Origin: Luidia sarsii
Lineage: Eukaryota; Echinodermata; Asteroidea; Paxillosida; Luidiidae
DNA length: 64,000 nucleotides
Reading direction: 5' to 3'
Assembly (NCBI GenBank): GCA_949987565.1
Contig: OX465116.1
Location: 2,753,787-2,817,786, forward strand
The notes beneath the pieces were generated by a model. The model did no database searches, had not been told where the DNA came from, and was given only the letters and a program-made list of their open reading frames with translations. Positions 13,641 to 27,245 of the stretch are shown piece after piece. How positions within the stretch are numbered: the stretch's first letter is position 1; the number at the start of each line of letters is the position of its first letter. The translations under genes were made by a program, and so were the position numbers.

Positions 13641-14428
13641 CAAGGCCATACTGCTCATTCTTGAAAGAAATGACTCACATGGTGTCACCGCAAACTTCCA
13701 CATAAAACTCATTTGATGATGAGAAGGATAAGGTGACACATTCCCACAGTTGAGGATCTGTAATTTGTAACTTCAACCCTTCAACTCCCAACTTTTAAGT
13801 CTCAGGCCATTTTCATCACATGAATTCTGCATTCCATATGGATTGCAATTAGAGACTTTATGAAAAGGAAACTCTACTTCTCTCATGGAAACTATTAAGC
13901 CAAACCACCAGAAATGGCAGGTCACCCAGAATTCAATCGCTGAACTTAAATAGCCTAGATTCCCTAAAAGTCTTGTTTATCAGACAGAGTACAGTAAAGA
14001 TGCCCATCATACAAGTATGAATTTAATTTCCCATGTGGCCTGTAACAAAATCCGCTGGCTGAGTGACCCAGTATATTTGATAATTTGCTTAAATGTGTTT
14101 CTGATTCATCAGCCAGACTGGCCCTGGCTCCAAGAGTTGTGGATCGTGTTCAACGTCAGACTTGAAAATTGCTGGTGGGTTGATGGAGCCCTCATGCCGA
14201 CCGGCACTCAGCACTCAAGGGGAAACCTGGCTGACAACAGCCCAGAGAAATGTCAACCACCAAAGTAGTACCTGATTTGAACTTGGCCATACAATACAGC
14301 CACCCCATCCAAGCACCAGATATATATACAACGTTTCTCACCAAAACAGATTCTTCGGAAAATGGTTTGAACATGTTCACAACTCTGCTCGTCAAAGTAA
14401 ACAATTTCACTATCAGAAAATAGGAAGG

Positions 14429-14580
14429 CCTGATGTTTCGTTCGTAGCAGGACATTTCTCAAAGGCAGGCTGAGAAAGGTCCTGCTAAGATAGAAATGTC
14501 AGGCCCTCCTAATTTGTTATAAATTATTTGCGTTTTGGTCATTTTAGCCGGTAAGCAGTTTGCAACATTACTGTAATTTC
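14429..14580 (+). mobile_element. CGAAACGTC module, head-to-head pair (hairpin)
   Basis: GATGTTTCGTTCGTAGCAGG runs into its reverse complement (CAGGCTGAGAAAGGTCCTGC, then AAATGTCAGGCCC), giving arms of about 35 bp with almost no spacer. It is followed by the tail shared with 36.0 and 61.8 kb (GTCATTTTAGCCGGTAAGCA, then GTTTGCAAC). This is one complete + strand module preceded by an inverted partial copy. Confidence 0.65.
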
Positions 14581-15002
14581 TTTAGATGATAAAAAGTGCT
14601 ATCACAAACCCGCACCTGACTTGAAATTGTTTATACCTATACAATAGAACCACAAATAGAACAATTACCTTTAAAAAACAAATATTCAAATTAAAAATTA
14701 CAAAAAGTGACTGATGAATCCTAACCACACACAAGAACATTATTTGAAATTGCCAGTCTTAAAGGTCCAATACAACATTGGTAAAGGTCAAAACAACTCG
14801 AACGATTACCGTACCTCAGTTTGTATGTTAAACCATTTAACAGGCCCCCAAAACACAGTGAAGTTTTGAGCTTAAAACGAAAATCTGAGAAAGGAGAAAA
14901 GGGCAAAAAACTGCCACGTTTTTGCACCAACCTGTGAGAGATGAACAGATTTTTAAAGATAGCGCCCTTTTAAGTTTTTAACCGAATGATTAATGTGTTG
15001 TA

Positions 15003-15075
15003 ACCACCAGACATGTATGGTAATGTACAAGAACATGTGTACCGGTACATGTACATGTGTACATGTACAGTGTAC
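15003..15075. repeat. ACATGTAC microsatellite, imperfect
   Basis: Repeated ACATGT/GTACATGT hexamer steps, interrupted. The unit is self-complementary, so both strands read alike. Similar tracts lie at 7619-7635, 24148-24185, 25308-25385 and 63281-63296. Confidence 0.7.
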
Positions 15076-18000
15076 GTCTGTGGGGTTTACAAATACAATG
15101 TACATATAATAATATTCAAAACAGTCAGCACTAAAAATATTTGTCAGTGCTTGAGTGAGGATTTCTCGAATAGTACAGCATCCCAGACTGTAGGATTTCA
15201 ACATGAGGAATCTATTGTGACCATCTACAAGTAGAAGGAAATCTGTGGACATCATTTTCCGATCTTCCTAATCATGTGCAGTCTATTTCCTTTTCTAAAT
15301 TCTAAAAAGTAACACTAACAGGATACTTGAGGTGGTGATGTCAGATTTCAGAGTCTGAATGAAATAAAGGAAATTTCATTCAAACTAGATCATGGATACA
15401 CAGTGTACATATACATATACAAGCAAATACCGATAGACAGGTTCTCAACTTTTATTTTTATACTTAATCAGCAGTTCAGCACTGTTGAAAACATTGAATT
15501 CAAATCACACTGATGCAATTTCTTACATGAATGTCAACTTTGTTTCCACTCCTGAAGCCGGCAATTCATCTTGAGTGGTCGCTGAGAACAAGAGAAGGTT
15601 AATTTACAGAGAAGAGGGTTGCAGGCCCTTCTTTGAGGAGGGTGTCCGGGAGGATGAATTTTCCTCTTTAAGAACCTCTCAGATCAGGTCTCACGGGGCT
15701 GTCTGTGCAGCAAACGCCCATCGTCTGTGAAATATTAAACTGTCTGGTCCACACAGTGGATGCCAGTGCTCAAGGCGACAGACTCCGGAGAAGGGACGAC
15801 AAAATCCAAGCCAGGTGGAATGGGAAATGAGGGCAGGGTATTAATGCACGATGGAATTATTCGTGCTTTTCTGTAAGGCCGCCGCACGTTTGGGGGACTG
15901 ATCAGGTCGTCTGTGGCTGTTAAGGTGTAAAAGATACTTCGGTTGTCCTCTCTGTCACGCACCGGGGTAAGAGAGCCGTCTAAATAAGGAACATTCAGAG
16001 TTTACCATGCGGAGGCCTAGAATGCTTTCAAAATCTGTTAAAGGTGAACTGTACTTGCATTTTGGAATTCTTTTTTTTTTACTTCAAATAATACTATGAT
16101 GTCAGTCAAATACATCCATGCATTTTTTTCCCAACCTTTTGGAAAGAGTGTAAAAAACCCATTTTAGTTTGGAAGGGGGAGCAGCCATGCCCCTGTGGAG
16201 GCCATCCATAGTGACATCATTGGGTGAAGATTCGGTCCATTACTCTTGGGGAAGTGTTTAATTTTACGTTTGTAGTCCGTGCACTTTTTTCGAGAGAACC
16301 GATTTCAGGAGTAACTATTCACAAACCCATTGACATAACAACGGATGGCAGGCCTGACTATCCTAGAATAAGCTGCATTTGGACGTCTAAAATCACTCAC
16401 GCTGACACGACTGAAATAAGCCGACCATTCAAAGGGTGCAGTGCAGTGTCCATTTCGAAGCTTGTTTTTACGGAGACCATTAGGACTCATACATGTATAT
16501 AAGGTTTTGCAAAGTGTTCCCGTCTGTTGCCATCGGAAAAATATTTTCAGAATTTCTAACCCTGTTATCGACTGAGAGTTCATCGGATTCCGAAGTAAAG
16601 GCTTGTGGGAAAGATGTCTAGGCCAACCCTCCTCCCCCCTTGAGAGAAAGACTGGTGCCGGGCTAAAAAAAGCTGCATTACCTACATGTACTGAATGCGT
16701 CAGGGAACTTCTCCGATTATGTAAGTGTATACAGCCTTTGCAGGGAGAGAAAAGCAAAGCAAGAATATGAAATGAAAATAATTCAATAACTTGGCTGCAC
16801 AAACCCACATACACTAACACATATTAATGCCTATGATACTTTTGAACTCTTATAATACTCAAACAGTCATTTCCTATTCAATCCGCTCTTTCTTTCTTTT
16901 CCCCAACCATTCTGAACACCTGCAAAAGGGTCTCTAGCTCCATTTCTTGTAATATAACCTGGAAACTGCAAAAGAATGTTAGTTTCAGAGCGCGCCCTAT
17001 TTGTGTGTGTTTTGTCTTGATTTCACCGGCTGCACCTGGGGATATTTTCGCAGGGTCTTTAGTGCGGGATAACATTTCTGTTTGTCAGCCATGAGCTGCA
17101 AAATCTTGGGGCTTAATGCTGCTGACGTTTTTCAGTCATCCGTGGCTGGAGAATGAGTTGGATGGCCCTATACCTGAATGGCAGGAGGAATCATAGCTGA
17201 AATGTGACAGCTCGCAGCATGGCCTGTCCCTAGACAGTAGACACACTAAGGGCCTGCAGCACAAACCTCAGAGGAAGCTGAGAAAAAACCAGCAGGCACT
17301 TCACCGCCTACGTGCCGTGAAATAAACCAGCTTAGTTACAAAGTACATGTAACTTTAAATCAATGTTAATTTTAAGGGGAACTGTATCTTCGGCTCTAAG
17401 TCTTTACTGTATGCAAAATCAGGCAGAGCGGAAATGTCAGTTCCTCAGACCTGTAGACATACATTGATCTCTGATGCATCTGTGGCATGCAAACATGGAT
17501 TTTGTGGTGCAAATCTAGACATACATCCATCTGGACGGCTAAGCCAAAGCAAGTGCCAGGCACATTTTTGTTCACATAACCTTCAAATACCAGTGTTCGG
17601 TTTCAGAGGGCTGAGCACACACATTTGCTTGGTGCAAAAGCTTGCCATGTTAAAAAAAGCTCAGTTGTAACAGTTAAAAGAGATTGCAGGGATTTTTGTA
17701 AATGGTTGTACAGCACTACAGCCATTTGTTTCCTTTGCTTTATAGCATGAGAAGCAACATGACATTGGTGCTGCACAGTAGTTTACTTCAACTGATAGGT
17801 ATTAATTCAAAAGCAGGCCATTGAAATACTGAGCTAAGTTAAGTAAAGGTGCCATGCGTGTTGTTGGAGAAGGGCTTTGGAAAAAGATCTGACCAAATAT
17901 TTCATGTCAAAACCAATTGATTGAAAAATGGTTTGCCGAACAGCCATTGTGAGGCTCTTAGTGCTCTATTAAGGTGCACAAAGGTCAATGAATTAAATCA

Positions 18001-20798
18001 CTGGCACGGCTGGGAGTGCAAGCACTCTGGCAGATGTGATCAGAAAACCATTTGGCTGTGGTGGGATCTACTGGTTCTATACAGGTGTACTTTTCACAAC
18101 AGAGGGTCACCTGGCACCACTCACAAATCAAATAAAGCACTCTGGTTCATATCTGCAAGGTGGTGGAATGCCCAATTTCTCCAAATCCCATAATTTTCAC
18201 ATTTAGGCCTTCCAAGCACACCTGCTACAATTTTCAGGGTGCTTTTTCTTTTCCCTTTCTTCGTAAATTATCGACACTCATGGGACAACGCTTTCAATTG
18301 TAACTAAGGGACACACCACTTTTTCTTTAAAATTTAGCCTTTTAGGACCTTCAAGGAAAGCGGGGCTGAGTGGGCAACTAGTTTTGGGCGTCTTCTAGTT
18401 CTATGAACCTGTAAGTAGGAGGAAAACATCTCGCACTCAAACTGATGGTTTATTATAGTTCTTAAAAGAGAACAGGTGCATGTAGCACTAGCAGGCCCTG
18501 GATACAATCACCCCTCCTCTCCCTGCCTGTGCATGAGAAGAACCTGTCCCCTTTTCAGGCCAAGGCCTGACCCAAAGAAGTTCACTGGACTCCAGAGCAA
18601 CAGCTCATTACTACTGATGGGTCCAAGATAAAACAAAACCCACACCCACTGATAAGAGACTTGGCTTGGAAGTTGGCTCACATCATTATTACTCACCCAG
18701 GGTCCATTCCCACAGGTCATCCAACAAACATCTTCTCAACTTCATAAGGTCATCTTGACAAGTAGCGAGGGAGTGTTTGTGAGGTCTTGCAAGAACTGAA
18801 ACTAGTTATCAGTTGATTTGTGTGGCTCTGTTCCCTTTGAAAACAAATTTTCACAACTTTCCAAACTTATTAAATCAAATTCAAGAAATTTTCCGCAAGG
18901 GCTCCAGAAACATTTGAGATTGATGTGAGACAAGTTGTAAAAAGTCAATAAAGGTTTAAGTTAATGTTAATGTTATTATTTGTTTTATGTATGTATGCAG
19001 AGTACTATAAGTACCTAACGGAGCAACTTGCCCAAAATAGGTATACTGGGTTCTTTGTCCATTTATAAGCATGAACAGTGTGCACATGATCTTTACATTG
19101 AGTTCAACTGATGTAAAATTGTGAAATCTAACTTGACACTGCCCGATGTTATCTGGAAATTGTTTTTTAACTACAGAGCTTTCAACATTCCTGAGGAGTG
19201 AATAGCCTCTCCTACTCTTCTAGTGGTGCACTGGATACATATGGGTAGGAAATTACCGTATCTCGCCCATTTTGACATGCCATTTATCATGGTGTTGAGT
19301 TGGCAGTGGAAGGTTCTCGATGGGTCTCTTTGTCAATTTGGGGTGGGTGGACTAGCCCCAGCATTTGGTCAAGAGAAAGCGTTTTCAGTTGGTGGTTGTC
19401 AAATGCTCAAGGCTGTGTGTATACAGACTTAGGTTCAGGTGGGTAGTCAGTCTGACAAGGGGGGGGGCATTGATGGGGGGCCTGGGGGAGGGCAACCCTT
19501 GGTACCCCTATGCAACATACAGGTACATCAATACAACCTTGCTATAAACTGTGGCCAACCAGATGAAAAATTAGCCCTAATATTGCATGCAGCAGCTCTG
19601 GCAATTTCTACCCCTTCATGATTCCCTTTTTTCAGGTAAGTGAGAAGGCTAAAGGGGGAGAAGAAAGAGTGATGGGGTGTCCTTGGCAGACAAAGGCTGG
19701 CCCAACCAGTCTACCCGGCGGCTATAGTCAGTTAATCTGGCGTATACTCCTTACTACCTAACTGAATGCCAGAAAAAAGGGGGGACTCTGGGTTCCTGTG
19801 AAAAGACCTTGCCAAGACCAGCCCAGCACAGTCCTGGCATCCCTACAAACCCTCCCTCTCTCCCCTCTCCGCTTCTTAATATCATAGTGTTGGGATTAGC
19901 AGCAAAGGCCCGGGAGCTATGGAGAATTGGGCAGTGAACCCACATCGAGGGGGCTTTTCACACACTCTGTTTTCCCCCGCCCGCAGATTGTCAGAGGCCA
20001 CAATGGCGCTCCACTGGTACACCCCGGGAATGGGGGAGGACGTGTTGACCCATAGAAGAAGTTTCCCAAGAAAAAAAGTCAAGACAGACAGGATATCTTT
20101 TAATGGGTTCTTTTTCTCTGCGATTGTCCTTTTCACTTGAAAAACCAGAACATTCCAGCGTTTCTGGCATTTGGGGGCAGCCATGGTGTGCACGACAAAG
20201 GGCGGGATTGGGTTATTTAGCTTCTTAACAGGAACAGGCCCACAATTGGCGGATCTTCCACAGGTAATTAAAGGCTGGTATATGACTATTTAAAGGGCCT
20301 TGTTAAGCAATCGCCTGGCTGCCTAAATGAACCGTGGGCAATTAGAAATGCTTACTACTCATTAAAGTTGGCTGAAATGAAAGCTGTGGGGGGATTGAGC
20401 AGGGATTAACCCCATCCACCCGCAAAGCTCTGAGAAAATGCGGCAGACAATATTACAGTACACCTTTTCCGGTCCTGAATCAACCAGACCTGGGATCATG
20501 ACTACACACCAAACGGTGCATCAACAAAATATAACCCCTACTATACTGGTTCCTAAAACATACGACTTCAAGACACAACAACTTTTCAATTTTACGTGAT
20601 GGGAGAGAGGCATTTCTAAGTCTTCCCAAGTCCCAACCCTCTGGGATCAGGCTGAAGTCAATGGCCTGGGAAAAAAACCCAGGGTCGGTCCAGGAGAGAG
20701 AGTTACTGCTGTACAGAATCTTCTGACTGACTGGGTCACAAATATTCCAACTGAATTGAGTGGAAATGAAGGAGATCTCATCAATTTAGCGAGCCTGA

Positions 20799-20880
20799 CA
20801 TTTTGCTTCTTGCTGGAGCTTTCTCAAGATTCTGCCTTTGGGAAAGGCCATACTAGGATTGAAAAATGTCAGGCTTTGTA
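20799..20880. mobile_element. CGAAACGTC module, inverted pair, diverged
   Basis: GCCTGACATTTTGCTTCTTG begins the left half and CTAGGATTGAAAAATGTCAG the end of the right half. They are reverse complements with substitutions, separated by a few bases. It is a second solo hairpin of the family seen at 14.4 kb. Confidence 0.55.
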
Positions 20881-22825
20881 ATATTTTTGAGATAAGTATA
20901 CATGTTCTCGGCATTCATATTTTCTTGTATTAATTCAACCCAGAAAGAGTGAGAGAAGTACTTACATGTCCATGCAAGATAGAAGAGAAGAAAAAAGGCT
21001 GAGAGGCTGAATGAAGGCTACATGTAAAGCCGTAAGAAACTAATTCTTATCATTCATAGTCAGCTCCTTTGACTGCAATGTTGTATCCATAACCCAAATT
21101 TCACTACACCCCAAAATGTCACAACAAATGGCAGAACCGTGTATACTGGTTAAGTACATTCTTACTCCACTCAATGTTTTTTTCTGGTCTGTTGTTTTGC
21201 AATTGGAAAAGATGCACTAAGTAAGGGTGGACTGGCGTGGGATATGACATGTACAACAATTCAGGGGAAAGAAAATTGGACCAAATCCTGAAAACATCCA
21301 GATCAGTAACTAAAGAGGATAACCGTATACTCAAAAAGAGTACTTCTCGAGAAGAAAAAAATATACATTTCAAGCAGCCTGACCCACAACAATAAAAATT
21401 AACATATTTCTCTTCGCCACAGGAAAACTATAATAGACTTCTTTCAGGGACTGGGAGGCCCTACCAATCAAGTTGTTTGGATTGCTCAAACCGCCAAGCG
21501 TCATAGCTCCGGGGCAAATAATAATCCTTACCTGAATTTTCTAAATGCATTTTAATCTTTCAATTTGCTCTTTGTGTCGGAACTAAAATGACGGAACTTA
21601 CGGAAGTACAAAGAGTGCAGCGGGTATGTATGTGGTGGAGAGTTGGGATGCAGATGCGGTCGAGAAAAAATGGGAAAAAAATAATCCAGATGGTAGGGGA
21701 AGGATATTGATACCCACAAATGGACATTTTTGAATTGCATCGGTGCAATGTGTAAATTATACGTGTAGGATCATAATGTTCAGCAATTAAATATTATGAG
21801 TTTATGACTGGATGCAATGCTATGGTGCATGGAATTGAGTTAATCATTGCTGGTGGTCTGTTACCTTTGTTTGTTTGATCCAGTATAAATGAAGCATAAG
21901 ATACAATGAGAATCAGGCTTTAAATGAAGGCCAAGATCATTTGCAGTACCATCCTCCTTGATAAAATGACTTGATCTGAAACTCAAACTTGCTACTGTAC
22001 ATACAACGTAAACATGAAAGGGGTGCATTCACCATTCATCATAAAATGTGTTGGTGCCTGTTACGTGACAAACTACGACACACTGACTGTTTGCCTTCCT
22101 AAGTACTTTGCAGGTCTCTGGAACCACAACAGTCCGATGATACAGTGTAATTGCTTTTGGAAGAACTGCACTTAGGAACCCATACAAATTGGTCTTTGGA
22201 CCAATGTCTGTGTTGGTCTGAAATCCGAATGCATTTCCAAAATTGAGTTTTCAAAATTGACTCAAACTCACCTGGCATGAAAGCTCCTAAATGCAAAGAG
22301 AAGGGAGGAAGGGGGGATTGGTTGGGTACTTTGGGAACTTGGGGTGCACATATCCCGGACCCAGTCAGGCACGAAGAGACCACCTGCATATGAACCAGGC
22401 TAGACTAGGCCACAAAGGGATTTTTGTTGACAGGTTCTGAAAGGCTATTGTTGTGGGACCGCACTTGCATGGAGGGAAATTCCACAGCTTGTTGACTTTG
22501 TGATTTCAAATCAAAAGCCTAGCAATATGGGAGACTCCAACTACAATTTGAACTTGGAGGATTTCAAAAGATGAACTGCCGGCATTTTGTGTTTGTCTTT
22601 TCCACCAGGTAATCGAGAAAGTATCATGTCGTAATAACTCTGCACCGTGGCGGAAGTTATGAATAATAAGAAATGAGCCCTACTGTGACACATGAATACT
22701 ATGAAAACAGAGTAGGATTGTGGTTTGGGTTCTAGGATACAAAGTGCACGTTCTCATATGGAAGAATGAAAGGGGGATGACGAAACCAACTACTATACTA
22801 AGTACATGTACTGGATCTTAAAATA

Positions 22826-22885
22826 TAGTGGGCCTGACGTTTCGATCCTACAGTAGCAGGACCTTTCTCAAAAGCAGAGTGACAT
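22826..22885 (-). mobile_element. CGAAACGTC module, single copy
   Basis: GGGCCTGACGTTTCGATCCT followed by ACAGTAGCAGGACCTTTCTC. On the minus strand the GGTCC ... GGATC stem is lengthened by extra complementary bases (CTAC ... GTAG-like), so the hairpin is kept while its length changes. Confidence 0.65.
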
Positions 22886-23301
22886 GTACTGGAGTTATCA
22901 GTGAAAACAAAATTCAGCAAATCTCAGAATGCAATGAAGAGAATTCCAGACAAACGACCTGAAGTTCATGCATTTCAGAGATGTACTGTAATGGCATGGA
23001 TATTCTCCAAAAGCTGTGTTCCATAGTTCCCATCTATTCCTGCATGCTCATACCAATGTATCTCAGGTCAGAATTTGCTCCAAACAACAAGTTCTTGCTT
23101 TGCAAGCAAAAACTAAACAGGATCTCAAGGGGAGAGTGGGTAAGAGGGGCTTTGTTTTGCTTGACAGAAGGTGATAGGAATTCCTCTGTAAACTTGCAGC
23201 AATGCATTCATGGAATGTTATCGAAAAGTGGATCGTGATTGAAAAATTGTTTTGCTTTTTTCCTGCACTTGTCTGACATATACATTGTACACATTATACG
23301 T

Positions 23302-23778
23302 GACTAGAACCGTTTCTACTGTCCCAAATAAACACTTTTATTTGGATGGGAATTTTAATCGCAATTCAAACTCCACTTTTTTATGTGTGGACACAATAAA
23401 TGCAATTATTAGTCATTTAGTGGGATTTGAATCATGATTCAAACTCCACTATTAGTGAGACTTTTCCAAATAATCGGCTTTATTTGCGACGCGATGTGTG
23501 TGGGAATCACACTTTTTTGTTTAATTCCACAATGCACTGCTCACCTTTCTGAAGTGCCATGCTTTATTTTATTTATATGTCTCCCTGCATGGGCCACCCA
23601 GACCCTCAAGGACACACCCACAATTTCACCACAACTGCTACATGTACTGCGAACCACAATTTGCTCGCAATTTTTTGTGACACGATTTGTTGTCCTGTGT
23701 GAAAGCGAGCAAACAAATCTGGTTTTTGAATCGCGATTTAAATCGCGATTGTTTGGGCAGTGGAACTGGTCCTAATCT
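23302..23778. mobile_element. Possible inverted-repeat element
   Basis: Left end CTAGAACCGTTTCTACTGTC and right end GGCAGTGGAACTGGTCCTAA are roughly complementary over 25 bp (about two thirds identical). The interior carries repeated AATCGCGATT-type words, including a palindrome at 23729-23750. It is likely a degraded DNA transposon; no target-site duplication was found. Confidence 0.4.
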
Positions 23779-24147
23779 GACTGCGCATGCCTGGAATGTG
23801 ACCCAGCCAGAGGCACTTTCAAGACAACACAAGCTTGGTTCGCACATGGAAAGATTCAAGGTTTGCACATACATGTATACTGTATGGTTTATACACACAG
23901 CCAAGTGTAGATAAACAGCTGGTTGTGGTGACAAGTGACAACTAACTTTTTGAATTTCTCTTTTTGATAGCTTTCCCACACAGCGCCTGGCAAGTAGGCC
24001 TACTTCAGATGTTTCAGAAAAATTTAAAGAACTGCGATTTGGATTGCAATTTGAATCATGAGTATTACTATTAGTGAGATTTTAGGGTTCACACAATTCA
24101 ACAATAAAAAAGCGAATCGCGCTGTTTTGTGCAAGTGGCAACGCACC

Positions 24148-24185
24148 TACATGTACATGTACATGTACATGTACGTATGTACAAT
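24148..24185. repeat. ACATGT microsatellite, pure
   Basis: About five tandem ACATGT hexamers followed by GTATGTACAATGTATG variants. Confidence 0.85.
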
Positions 24186-24984
24186 GTATGTCAGTTCATA
24201 CATAAAACTTGTGGTACATCTATGGTACAATAGTACAGTACATAATGTACCTTGTGTACAGAAACTTTGTACTTGTGTCTTGGATCCAAATTCCTGTATC
24301 TGAAGATATATCACCTGAAACTTGGAACCAAGGTTCAACCAACAAATCACCATAGGAATGTGTATGAATGAATGATGAATGAATTTTGTACACAAACAAA
24401 TGACAGAATGGATGACACACACTGTGATGATAATTCCACCCATTAGACTAGAGTTGGCCTTTAGACTCTGTCCCTGTTTTTGGTCTCAAATCCGTTCCAC
24501 CCTTGACATTCCCCCTTTTCCAGGTCTCAGCTTGGGCCCACCAAAGACTATAAATCCCACACCTGACCTTGCAAGGAGTTGCCAGGAAATTTACGGCTAA
24601 CAGTTGGTCACCCCAGACAGCAGTTTGATGGGGTCAGAATACCTCACCATTCCCTTGGTTTCCACACCAGCTTCTGTTTTTCCCTCATTTTTCCCCAGTA
24701 ACTGCTGAATTACCAGCTAATGCCAAAAACCTGTTGGCAGGGCTTCACCAGCTATAAACAATCAACGAAAAATGAGAAGAGCCGAGAAGTATTTTGAAGG
24801 GACCGCTAACGGAAAGGTCAAACACTTCAAATATGCAGTTAGAATTATGATGAAACATACCCAGTGTCTCAAGTTGCATCATTTTGTGAACATACACATG
24901 TACATGGCTTGGAAAACACAGAACATTTTTGTCAGTGAAAAACAGACAAATACATTGTAGGTCTACCGGTAGATGCATAAAATG

Positions 24985-25145
24985 GTTGCACTCTGCTTAC
25001 TGACTTTAATGACCAAAACGTAAATCTAAAAAATCCAGTGGGCTTGACGTTTCAACATTCGATCCTAGGAGGACCTTTCTCAACTCAGAGGCAGAGGCAT
25101 TCTGCATTATTTTGAGAAAGGTCCTGCGACACTTGATATCAGGGA
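24985..25145 (-). mobile_element. CGAAACGTC module with shared tail and inverted partner
   Basis: On the minus strand the tail (GTCATTAAAGTCAGTAAGCA type) is followed upstream by the module, here with a short insertion (GTTTCAACATTCGATCC). A partial inverted partner (TTTTGAGAAAGGTCCTGCG) lies at 25112-25130. Confidence 0.5.
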
Positions 25146-27179
25146 ACACACCTTCTACATTTTTGAGAAAAAGAGAGATGGAATCATCATGGAGGTATCA
25201 TTGAAGCTACTTCCATGTCAATGTTTAAGCATACATGTAGTTTGAGCATGGAGCTATGGTTTGAGTACGGTAAAAGCAAAATTTACAAAGCTCTTGAAAA
25301 TGTTGAGTATCTGTAAACATGTACACATACATGTGTGTACTGTGTATTGTCCATGTAGCATGTACAGTACATACATGTGTATGTATATTTAGACTGTAGG
25401 CCCTCTACAATCTACATTACCCACTTCAAATGCCATCATGCCAGCATTGAAAGTGTTTGGAAGTGATTTGCTCAAGTCAGAAGTAATTTATTCATGGGAT
25501 TAGCGGTCCTGTAGGAAATTTATCTAGCGGATTATAAACCAACTGCTTACAGACAGTGAGTTCACACAGAATGTCTGGGTCAACAAGCTTTGGCCCCCAC
25601 ACACTTAGCACTGTATTTATTTTGCTACATCCAGTAGTGTGGAAAATCCAGGAGGCATACAAAATTTAAATCTTGGTAAGCTCACTAGCTCAGTACATGA
25701 AGCATGTAGTAAGATGCTTTGTGATCAAGTCTCACTGTGTCAGAATGGCGATGGCCTCAAATGCTAACTTTCCACAACCTGAAGACATTTTGGGAACAAA
25801 TGAAAGGAAACATGAAAGCCCTTGTTCTCATCCTGATTTTTGCAATGCTTTAAAGTGGACAGTAGAAAAAAAAAATCCAAGAAGCATCCAGCTTTCTGAT
25901 GAACATGTCTTACATTGGACAAGTCAAAGAATGCCTGCAGGGTTGTTTTGTTGGATGTGGTTGCATTTCAAGTGTCAATGCTAGAAACAGGAATATATCG
26001 CCTTCCGTAAAATCAAACTTACGAATCAATCTCGGCATGAAACATCCGTTTAAGTAGACCAACATTTATACTATTGGCAAACCAGTGTTCATATTGTGCA
26101 CAACAATGAAATCTGAAGTATAGATGTATGGTACAGGGCATATTATTAATTTCAGTATTTGAAAGCACAGGTTTCCCTCGTGTTCACTCTCCCAAAGAGA
26201 ATGCATTTGCAATATTTTTAATCTCAGAAGGGGGTTTCAGAAATGTATGTTTTGTATTGAAATTCATGTATGCATCAGGCTCAACAGACTTCAACATGCA
26301 CACAATGTCTGCTGGTAAGTGAGCTGTCATGCAACATGCCATCAATAACAAAACGCTGTGTTGGTAGGAAAAATGGCTTGAAAGGACGACCATATGAAAA
26401 GTGCCAAAAGGTACAGAGTCAGCCCAGTTGGGATTCAGCAAAGCTGTCGCCATGTGCAGAGCCGACTATTATCAGTCAACTGCACCCCACACATACCCGG
26501 TACACAAAAAAAATCAGCTTTGTCAGAAAAGTGGAAGTCGGAATTGAGAATGAGGCATATCAGTAATGCTCAAATGCACCTCCAGCATAAAAGTGCCGCC
26601 AATTTATTTTATATTTGGAGGAGGAAGGGGGGGGGGGGTTTATTTTTTTGCTCTCTCGACAGTGAACAATTCACCCCTTCTAAGGTCGTCAAATCAGACT
26701 TTTTTCCTCAACTCTCTATTCATGCTTTGGCTAGAGCTGCAAGGCTTCGTGGGACGACTGACTGCACTAAGGCCTGGGCTGAGACTTGATTACAATAGTC
26801 AGCCTACTGTGCCATTGGGTTGCTTGGGTACTAATGAGTTGGCCGGGCACTGCATGCCATGCCATGCACTGGTAGACAGACAGAGGTGACAGGACTTAAC
26901 ACTTCATTACCTGATGTTATTAATAGTCTTTCAATGCGAGTTGTGATTATGACATAAATAATTCAAAGCTCTAAGAACAAACTAAAAGATCGCCATGTAC
27001 ATGTACCTTGCTGCTTTTCCTAAGAACTTGATGATTTAGTTTTTTTTCGCTTTGAGAAATTGGTAAATGATGTCATGGAATCTTATTGCTTGTTTCATGT
27101 AAACTTGATAAGCGGAATGAAAACCAACGGATTGGAAGAGCAGAAATAAGCATAAATCAAATTTGAATCTGGCCCAAAA

Positions 27180-27245
27180 GGTTGGACACCCCATTCCCTT
27201 TTGATAAAGGTCCTGCTAGGATGGAAACAGTGAATCCTTTTAAAA
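27180..27245 (+). mobile_element. CGAAACGTC module, decayed copy
   Basis: TTGATAAAGGTCCTGCTAGG then ATGGAAACAGTG. The stem GGTCC/GGATG is partly lost and the GTC after GAAAC is changed. Confidence 0.45.
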